Assembly: GCA_024036415.1 (NCBI GenBank)
Contig: JAMWET010000038.1
Span: 12,501 to 76,500 of the forward strand
Reading direction: 5' to 3'
DNA: 64,000 nt
From: Prochilodus magdalenae
Lineage: Eukaryota > Chordata > Actinopteri > Characiformes > Prochilodontidae
Shown here: positions 56,035-64,000 of the stretch, piece after piece
Numbering within the stretch: position 1 is the stretch's first letter
How the letters are laid out: every line of letters starts with the position of its first letter
Translations under genes and position numbers: made by a program
Notes under the pieces: generated by a model
The model's input: the letters and a program-made list of their open reading frames with translations, nothing else
What the model was told of the DNA's origin: nothing
Databases searched by the model: none

Positions 56035-58530
56035 GCACCATTAAACATTTCCAACCACTGAAGTAAAAACAGTGTGATGTATGGCCCGAGATATATACAG
56101 CTTTGTTTTTATTCATTTGAATAAAAAATTCATTTAAAAAAATTGGCTCCTAACACGCTAACGCAATTAACACAGAATGGAAGCTAATAGTCAGTGATTA
56201 GCATGAAGCTAACTTGCGGTTATATAGTGCTTTTTGGTAATTTTCTTAAAATAAAACTTTTTTGTGGTTTTCGAAATTAAGTAAGTGTGGTTGTTGTTAT
56301 CTAAAGCTAAAGCTAAGCTAGTTAAGCACTACTACCATATTCAGCTACTGAGGTAAAAACCCTATGTGGCTTAAAGCATATATTTAGATAAATGTATAGA
56401 TAGCAAGATATTTAGCTTTTTTTATTCAATTTGCTGTATTTTGGTTAGCAAAGAATAAGAAATACAAAAATAGTTTCTAAATTTTGCACGGTTATCAAAG
56501 AATAGAGGCTAATTGTCTTTGATTAGCATAAAGCTAACTGGTGCTCATATAGTTCTTTTAAACAGCTCTCAAGCTTTTGACAAGAACATTTTTAAGGTTG
56601 GCTTTTAGCACTGTTATTTAAGCCAGCTTTTCAGCTAGTGAGGTAAAAACAATATAGTTTAAGACATTTAGCTTGCCTTTTATTTAGAACTTTAAGAATA
56701 ACCTCATGCTATAAACATGCTAAAGCAGTTAACACAGCACAGAAGCTTATGGCGTTTGATTAGCATAAAGCTAAGTGTGTTGTTAGCACTTTTGGGTGAT
56801 TTTCCTTAACGCAGAAACTTTCATTTATAAATTTCAAGATTAATACAAGGGTTGCGTATTTAGCATTGCTGTTTTACTTTGGTAAAGCACATAAGCAGCA
56901 TTTGATTAGCATAAAAGCTAACTGGTGGTTATAGCGCTCTAAGTGGGTCTTATTCACAAATTTTCATTTGTGAAAAGTATTTAAGTAAGTGTGGCCTTAT
57001 AGTAGAATTTTGCCATTAACATTTTTTAGCTTGTGAGGCAAAAACAATATATGGCTTAAGGTATGTGGCTTGTTTTTATTCATCAAATGGCTGAAAACAT
57101 GCTAACACATGTTTGACTAGCATAATGCTAACTCTATTTACAATGCTTTTGGGTGATTCTCCAAAACTCAGAAACTTAAAATTTGTGAATTTCAAGATTA
57201 AGAGAATGATGTTGTTTACTAAGTGCGGCCAGCTTTTTTGTGTAGCAGCACATACAAGCGTTATTACTAGTTCCAGCTACTGAAGTAAAAACAATATATG
57301 GTTCAAGGCATTTTGCTTGCTTTTCATTACTTGTAATTTACTGTGATTTCATTTTTTGATTAGCATAATGCTAACTCGTGGTTATAGTATTTTAAGACTC
57401 TGCTTTTCAGACCTTATAACAAGAACATTTATGGCCTTATAGTATTACTTTTACCATTTCAGTGGCAATGATTTTGGGCAGTTCTCCTAACTCTTAAACT
57501 TGTAAATTCTGAATTTTAAGATTAAAACAAGGAAGTATTTTAGTTAGTGTGGCTTTTTAGCAATGCTCACTTTGGCAATACACACTAGCGTCATTCCCAT
57601 TTTGGCTTGATTTTTTATTCTGGATTACAGAAATTGGCTTAAAACAAGTCAACACAGAATAAAGGCTCATAGTCTTTGATTAGCATAAAGCAAACTGGAG
57701 GTTATAGTGCTTTTGAGCGAATTTCATAAACCCCTTTGTGATTTTTTCAGATTAAAAAAAGAATTTCATTTTTAATAAGTGTGGCCATTTAGCAAGACTG
57801 TTTAAGACCATTTTCAGCTACTATGGTAAAATTAATACACGTGTTAAGACATTTTGCTGTTTTTTTCCATTCAGTTTGTTGTATTTTGTTTAGCTGTTAA
57901 GTTAAAACATCAGTTTAAAACACACTAACGCAGTTCACAAAGAATTAGAAAATATTTTATTTTGGAACTTTCAAATTTTCATTTGTGATTTTCCAAGCTT
58001 ATATCAAAAGGATTTTTAAGGAAGTGTCGCCTTAATGTAGTATTTTACCATTACCACTTTCAAATAGTGAGGCAAAGTCAATATATGGCTTGTTCATTTA
58101 ACGTTGTTTTATTCACAACATGGTCCAAAACATGCTAATACAGTTAGCATGGAAGCTTATAGTCATTGATTAGCATAATGCTAAGCAGTTACAGTGCTTG
58201 TGGGTGATTCTCCAAAACTTATAAACTTTAACTTTGTGAATTTTAGTGTAGGTAAAGTAAGTAGGCGTGACCTTTTAGCATTGTTGCTTAAAAGCCTAGT
58301 TTACTTTGGCAACACGCGCTAGCCCCATAGTTGACCTCAGCTACTGAGGTAAGAAACAGTACATTGCTCAGGGCATGGACCTTGAAACTGGCTTGAAATG
58401 TGCTAACACGGTTAGCACAGAATGGAAGCTAACAGTCTTTGATTAGCACAGCGCTAACTGGTGTGTTTGAAAGGCTGAAGAGCATATACACTGCTTTATG
58501 GCCTTCTAGCATTGCTATTTAAAAGCCTGT
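56035..58530. repeat. Decayed large-unit tandem repeat (about 0.15-0.5 kb spacing)
   Basis: The block TTTGATTAGCATAAAGCTAA CTGG recurs near 56198, 56520, 56757, 56900, 57115, 57357, 57676, 58165 and 58440. Between occurrences come, in order, GTGCTTTTGGGTGATTCTCC, TTTGTGAATTTCAAGATTAA, AAGTGTGGCCTTTTAGCA and CAGCTACTGAGGTAAAAACA. This ordered recurrence marks an old tandem array with a unit near 0.3 kb, now highly diverged. There is no coding frame. Confidence 0.72.
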
Positions 58531-59040
58531 ATTGTTGTCACAGCCAAAACACGTCACTTGCAGCATTGCGCTGCTGGTGGTTGCAAGTGTCAGAAGCAAC
58601 CCCTCATGGCCTTTTCGCCTCTCTCGCGCCATTTCGAAAGTGCAACGAGCGTGTTTAATAAACAATGACAGGGATGCGGATCAGCTGAGGTGAATCTCTT
58701 TCTCCTTTTCCTTCAATCTCTTCTTTCTTTGTCTCTTTATGGACCTTGGGCTATCGCTCTCCGTCTCCTTTCGGACTGATGAGGGTAAAGTGTCGAGCGA
58801 GCCGCGGTGAGCTGACGTCACTCCATGTACGCCTGTGTGGGTGTACTCGGAACCAGATAGCGTCGTCTCAGATAACAGCACTTCCTTTCCTGTTCACTCG
58901 CACCACAAAAGCACAACCGCCGAAGAAGTGCAAGCGCATTGTCTCCTCCAAGCAGCAAAAAAAAAAAAAAACGGACTACCAAAATATCAAATATGCAGCA
59001 CTGTAATTAAGCAAAGTCATAACAGTGATACCTTTTAATG
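58531..59040. other. Candidate conserved non-coding block 6
   Basis: Single-copy sequence, richer in CpG (TTTCGCCTCTCTCGCGCCAT at about 58612) and with an A-run at 58958-58970. Frames of 66-86 codons on both strands are unsupported. Confidence 0.22.
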
Positions 59041-59436
59041 ATATAGTGCCTGTCTTTAACCCAAGGACGGTTTAGAGGAGTAATAAAATTCATAATCAAC
59101 AACCCACAGCGCGCGCACAGACACGGGTGAGTGCACGCGCGCGCACACTCTCACACACACACGCGCACACACACAGACACTTCTGATTAGCCTGTGATGG
59201 TGACCTTGCATTGACGTATCTCTCCTGAAGTGTTTAGATCAAATATGCTTCAGCTGTCAGGTTGCATGTGTGTGCGTGCGTGTGTGTGTGTGTGTGTATG
59301 CTTGTGCGTGCGTGTGTGCGAGCGCGCGCATGCATGTGTGCATGTGTCTAGGTGACAGGTGTCCCTCCTTTTTAGAGGTGCAATTTATCACTCTATTGGT
59401 GGCCGGAGAGTCTATGTGGTGAGCTGTGCTGACACT

Positions 59437-59510
<74 letters not shown>

Positions 59511-59520
59511 ACTTGTCCAG
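59041..59520. repeat. Cluster of (CA)n/(CG)n, (TG)n and (CT)n microsatellites
   Basis: CA/CG-alternating tracts lie at 59112-59175 and TG/CG at 59265-59350; (CT)n joined to (CA)n lies at 59438-59512. Alternating purine-pyrimidine runs could adopt left-handed DNA. Confidence 0.9.
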
Positions 59521-59878
59521 TTATAACACTTGCTTTTATGGCCAACCTGCTTTTCCAGCCTCTCTTTGTCCTGTTATCGTTTAGTTACTACGCCTTTCAA
59601 AATATGCAAATCATCTTACTTCTGATTGGTTGCCCTGTGTTGCGCCAATCCAGGCTGAAACACACAGTAACAGAACCCCTTATCACTCATTTGCAACCAT
59701 GACTATTACAGTTGGCCTTCCGTTTGAGACATTAATGTCACAACTCTCTGTGATCATGCTAATTACCTCTAAGGGATTTGGGCAGTACGTTAGCAGTAAG
59801 TTAACATCAGTTTACCTCCACCTGAGGACACTGTGAGTCCATCTTTTATCTCAAATGTAATGTAGCAGACAACTGTAC
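59521..59878. other. No gene recognised
   Basis: Short intergenic stretch. Confidence 0.4.
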
Positions 59879-60362
59879 CTTGGTGGGTGGGTTTGGGATC
59901 ATGAGACATGCGAATAAGCCAAGTTTCACGCTCGGCCATGCATGTGATGTAAGATGGGACGAGTCCCGCTTTTGTCTTGGTGGAGACGACCAACCAATCA
60001 GTGTGTGGTAGCACCGTGGTCAGCACCAAGATGAATAGTTTCTTGTCACATGTCATATGTTCAGAAGGCCTGGTGTCACTCCACCTTCACTGCTCCTGCA
60101 AAATCTGAAGGAACTGTGTGAGAGTACTCAAGCTGCATGGGATGGACACCATTAGGAACATCCACAACTCCATTCCGAGACGTCTGGCATGGTGGATTAG
60201 CAAACATGGTTGCATAACACTGTACTGAGAGACAGACTTCTGTATGTGTAGCTCAATAAATATCGTCCATATCAGTCTAAAGGCATCATCATAGTTCCTG
60301 GTAACCTTTATCCTCCTTCCCAACAGCACTGTAACCCTACACCTCCGTCTGGGTGCAGCTAT
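59879..60362 (+). mobile_element. Tc1/mariner relic, family A copy 7
   Basis: It contains GAGACATGCGAATAAGCCAA (N-terminal side), then GACGAGTCCCGCTTTTGTCT (DESRFCL, the catalytic Asp block) directly after a deletion, the AAGCTGCATGGGATGGACAC block and the 3' region. The right terminal repeat is lost. Multiple frame breaks make it inactive. Confidence 0.8.
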
Positions 60363-61014
60363 ATGTATATAAACTTGTGCATATATAGTTCGAAAAAGTT
60401 GCATATTACTTGGCAACTTGGAGAGAAAGAGGGAATCTATTCCACTCCACCGCACTCCTACTCCTCTGCTATTGCTTCCATATGGAAGGACAAATTAAAG
60501 GCCCTGATATGGTAAAAGTTTAGTTTACACTCTAAATTAATATTCCCGTAGGCGGCAGCGCGTTGCAAACTCACTCACCTACTGTTCACCTGAACCGTAA
60601 CATATTTTCTCTGTATGAATGTCACACACACCGACTCCTTCATCCATCAAACACACAGTTAAGACACGCACACTCCAACATGTGCATCAATCATGTGCTC
60701 TTTAGCACGCGCTCACACTGGCTAGCACGCTAGCACGCCACAACATTCATCCATCACCTGGTGAGTGTGTGCGTTTCTTGCCTGAGCTGACTCATACTGT
60801 TACAGCTTAGCATGCAATGACGCGGCTAGCTAGCGGGTGTCGAAAGCTAGTGATAGTTAAGGCGTGTGCCAAAGAGAGATGGGGTGAGGCGTGTGTCTTG
60901 CGAGAAGGTGAACAAGAGTTGGCATGTGTGTGTGCATGTGTCAAGTGATAAAGATTGGCTGTCTCTTAGCAGCTGTCGACATGTCTAGAGTGGTCTCTTG
61001 CTGTATATAGGGTA
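60363..61014. other. No gene recognised
   Basis: Non-coding; contains CACGCTAGCACGC-type short repeats at 60715-60740 and nothing else of note. Confidence 0.45.
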
Positions 61015-61690
61015 CACAGTATTTGGCCATAAGTATATGGACACCCAACCATTTCAATCCCATCACCATTAACATGGAGCTGGCCAGCTGTAACAGCCTC
61101 CACCACCTCCCGGGGAGGTTTTTGGGGTGTACCTGTGGGAATGTTTGCCCATTCAGGCAAAAGAGCATTTGTGAGGTCAGACGTTGTTGGCTTACGTTCA
61201 ACGTTCCAATCAAAACGGCAAAAGGTGGTTAGTGGGACTGGTGTCAGGGCTAGGGTTTCCACCTTTCAGAATTGGAAAAAAAATGGCGGGGGGCGATGTG
61301 GGGGTGGGCGTAGTCATGTGTGATTTACGTGTTTGAAAGTCAGGGTTCTGTGCAGGCCATTTCCTTCACACCAAACTGGAGCTTGCTTTGTGCACAGGAC
61401 CACAGTCAAACCCTGGCAAGGGTCTTTCCCAGACTGTTTCCACAAAGTTGGACGCATGTAATTGTCCAAAATGTCTTTGTATGCTCCAGATTTCAGCGAC
61501 ATTGTGTCTTACACCACTCCAGCAGACGCTTGGCAATGCACAGTGATCCTACACTCGAGTGCAGCTACTCAGCCATGGATAGCTATTTCATAAATCTCCC
61601 GATGCACAGTTTTTGGGCTGATGTTGCTTCCTAGCAGTGTAGAACAATTTTGTAGCAAGGTGGCATCACTGAACAGAGCCAACCTCACTT
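61015..61690 (-). mobile_element. Tc1/mariner relic, family F, left part
   Basis: TA (61013-61014) is followed by CACAGTATTTGGCCATAAGT ATATGGACACCC, the terminal type of a teleost Tc1-like family. The C-terminal transposase region follows on the minus strand (about 61075-61640). It is interrupted by indels, a G-rich patch at 61280-61310 and a deletion of the middle. It is heavily decayed. Confidence 0.7.
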
Positions 61691-61940
61691 GCAAATTTAA
61701 ATGACTTACAGTCCCAGAGAGTCTACTTCCTGAACAAAATCCCTCATAAGAGCACTTTCGCAAATCAGTTGCAAGTCAAGGGCTTCATTAGATGGATCAG
61801 GTGTGCCTGAGATATAACACGTTCCAAGAGATACAGCTGGAGGCATAGTTCGCAAGTTCAGTGTTAAAGGAACACTGGCTACACTATCTGGATGTGGCAA
61901 AAAGTGGAAGCCGTCACCGGATACCACCTGGTTCCTAAGG
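61691..61940. other. Unassigned segment between transposon relics
   Basis: A 73-codon minus frame (61706-61927) includes DLQLICESALMRDFVQEVDS. I do not recognise it; it may belong to one of the flanking elements or to a separate repeat. Confidence 0.3.
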
Positions 61941-62590
61941 AGCTAGGTCATCAAAACCCATCTAAATAAGACTTGGTGGCAGCAGGAACTCAAGTTTCAG
62001 TTTGCACAGTAAAGTTCATACTAAACGTTGAAGGTTTACATGGCCGAACTCCCAAGTCCGTAAACCTATACCGACCAAAAAGCACAAGACAAGTCTGCTC
62101 CTATATACTCATAGCCATGTAAATAAGGCATGGGAGTTTTGGGAATCTGTTCTGTGGAGCAATGAAACAAAACTGGAACTTTCTGAGCCTGTGGATCAGC
62201 GTCACGTCTGAAGGAGGACGTGGAAGGAGCATGTCCTGAAAAGGACACCCTGCCCCCAGAGAAGCATGGCCATGGCTTGGTGATGCTCTGGAGCTGCTTT
62301 GCTTCCTCTGGCACTGGAAACCTGAGGCGTGTGGAAGACAAGATGCATTCAATCAAGTATCAGGAAACTCTAGGAGACAACGGCACACCATCTGTAAAGA
62401 AGCTGAAGCTTGGGTGTCATTGAATCTTCCAACAGGAAAATGATCCCATGTACACCTCAGAGTCCACCAAGGCTGGGTTTCAGAAGACGTCCTGGAAGAT
62501 TCACCAGTGGCCATTACGGTTGCCTGACCAACACAATAGAGAAACTTAGGTGGGATTTCAGGAAGCAGCGTGCAAAGACAATGAGCCCAT
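61941..62590 (+). pseudogene. Tc1-like transposase pseudogene, family H
   Basis: The plus-strand translation, in shifting frames, gives the Tc1 order: a linker with GRTPKSVNLYRPKSTRQ (about 62045-62095), the second catalytic block SVLWSNETKLEL (about 62140-62180), SSGTGNLRRVEDKMHSIKYQ (about 62308-62365) and KKLKLGCH near 62400. Where Tc1 enzymes have WSDE, this reads WSNE, so the catalytic Asp is lost. There are several frameshifts and stops and no terminal repeats. Confidence 0.85.
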
Positions 62591-62762
62591 GGGTGCCCAT
62601 TATTAATTATCTATATGTATTTATCTACTGAACATCTGTACTAAGCAACCTAGCTGTTATCTGAACATTGTGCTGATCTACTACCTGAACTGTACACATT
62701 ATATATCTATACTGTTTACACCATACTTACAGACACTGCTCTACACTTTACACATGTCCTAC
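62591..62762. mobile_element. Retroelement-like 3' region, left of the palindrome
   Basis: This resembles the 3' untranslated end of a fish non-LTR element (short ACTGTTTACACCATACTTAC-type phrases) that continues at 63463 after the palindrome and ends near 63900. Confidence 0.4.
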
Positions 62763-63462
62763 CCCTTATGAAACGATAATATATGGCAATGTACCGGAAA
62801 ATATAGTGCAATATATTAAATAATACAATGTCATATATGGGAAACAAGTGCATATATTTTGCATATATTTATATAGTGATAAATATATTACAATATATTG
62901 TATATTGTATATATAAGGAATTGCCGCTTTTCATATACTGTATGTATGGTAGTATAATATATATTTACTTATGTACTGTAATATATTTCATTTTATATGT
63001 AATAGACATCATATGTATTTCTCCATATGTGTTTGCATATATGATAATATATATTTTTTATATATGTGAGAATATTTTCATACATACATGTGGCAATATA
63101 CAGTATGCATATATTCTCACATATATAAAACTATATATATGATTATATATGCAAACACATATGGAGAAATACATATGATGTCTATTACATATAAAATGAA
63201 ATATAGGGGGGGGGGGGGGGGGGGGGCGGGGGGGGGGGGGAAGGCATATTAAAATATATAAGTAAATATATATTATACTACCATACATACAATATATGAA
63301 AAGCGGCAATTCATTATGTATTATACAATATATTGTAATATATTTATCAGTATATAAATATATGCAAAATATATGCACTTGTTTCCCATATATGACATTA
63401 TATTATTTAATATATTGCACTATATTTCCAATACATTGCCATATATTATCGTTTCATAAGGG
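62763..63462. mobile_element. 700-bp palindromic element (313/352-bp arms) with G34 run
   Basis: The left arm 62763-63075 and right arm 63111-63462 are inverted copies (CCCTTATGAAACGATAATAT at the left end; its complement at the right end), with a 35-bp loop. The flanking sequence reads as one retroelement tail when the palindrome is removed. In the right arm, 63206-63240 is a run of 34 G with one C (63227) that has no counterpart in the left arm. This is a foldback-type element; its superfamily is undecided. Frames on both strands are AT-composition artefacts. Confidence 0.85.
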
Positions 63463-63520
63463 ACTGTACTCTTTACACACATTGTTTTTGTCTATTTGTC
63501 TTTGCACTACACTATTTATT
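63463..63520. mobile_element. Retroelement-like 3' region, right of the palindrome
   Basis: ACTGTACTCTTTACACACAT and GTCTTTGCACTACACTATTT continue the type of sequence seen before 62763. Confidence 0.4.
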
Positions 63521-63786
<266 letters not shown>

Positions 63787-63905
63787 CCTTATACTGTACT
63801 GGAGGAGGAGCCTGACTGTGTTTCGATATACTGTACAACCCTGTATTAGTATAATGACAATAAAGTTGAATTGAATTAAATTGAATTGAATTGAACTGAA
63901 TGAGT
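63787..63905 (+). mobile_element. Non-LTR retroelement 3' tail with (GAATT)n
   Basis: TATAATGACAATAAAGTTGA is followed by repeated TTGAATTGAA, the tail type found at the 3' ends of many fish retroelements. A short pentanucleotide repeat closes the element. Confidence 0.6.
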
Positions 63906-64000
63906 AATGGCTCAATGGATTCCTCAAGAACATGGCCGGAAGCTGTTGTCTGGCTAGGCATCACATTTGCAGTAGGTCATAATAGCACAAGGGTGGTCTG
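63906..64000. other. No gene recognised
   Basis: The final 95 bp hold no recognisable feature. Confidence 0.4.

Noticed and set aside
63206..63240. G34 run as a functional G-quadruplex element
   Set aside because: It may be a sequencing or assembly artefact; kept only as an observation on the palindrome.

Overview
The window looks like teleost fish nuclear DNA. It holds relics of several Tc1/mariner families, two tRNA-derived SINE families whose copies include an L2-type LINE tail, Ty3/gypsy-like gag and LINE reverse-transcriptase fragments, hAT-like palindromic fragments, and abundant (CA)n, (TCTA)n, (TA)n and (CT)n microsatellites. I find no intact protein-coding host gene, no rRNA or tRNA gene, no CRISPR array and no bacterial or viral operon. 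The long open frames (up to 441 codons) are by-products of tandem repeats whose unit contains no stop codon. Family names (A to H, K, R, S, SINE-1, SINE-2) are my own labels; relationships to known families come from memory of those families, not from a search.

Layout: 1-488 transposon relic (family A); 1172-1690 foldback repeat; 1971-3690 minisatellite (54/59 bp); 3700-3926 hAT-like relic; 5171-5550 two adjacent SINEs; 5759-6680 AT-rich 31-bp minisatellite; 7600-8115 mariner-type element (family D); 9652-10946 59-bp minisatellite; 12330-14560 decayed tandem repeat hosting a SINE; 15171-16160 microsatellite, dispersed repeat and a mariner element with 31-bp identical ends (family E); 17540-19140 SINE, a 43-bp-arm palindrome, gag and RT relics; 19408-22712 more Tc1/mariner relics; 23012-24173 14-bp minisatellite; 24640-25790 polypyrimidine tract; 27921-29104 40-bp minisatellite; 30749-33079 transposon relics and CA tracts; 33720-34618 50/46-bp minisatellite; 35547-37082 decayed repeat; 37914-40775 31-bp minisatellite of about 92 units; 42041-42606 long inverted repeat; 43795-44751 (TG)n; 45890-50745 a decayed repeat interrupted by a transposon that is itself interrupted by a retroelement tail carrying a 2.1-kb 21-bp array; 51130-52365 further nested elements; 53990-55440 and 56035-58530 two decayed tandem repeats; 59879-62590 transposon relics; 62763-63462 a 700-bp palindrome containing a G34 run; then TA/CA tracts and a retroelement tail.

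Roughly a third of the window is tandem repeat, at every stage from fresh, homogeneous arrays to barely recognisable ones. Between these lie short, non-repetitive blocks rich in homeodomain-, POU- and FOX-like motifs (about 11430-11935, 16430-17150, 37230-37900, 45100-45360, 55790-56035, 58540-58960). They are the best candidates for conserved non-coding (enhancer-like) elements of a gene desert, but conservation cannot be judged from one sequence. The biological interest lies in repeat birth, decay and nesting rather than in a protein-coding system.
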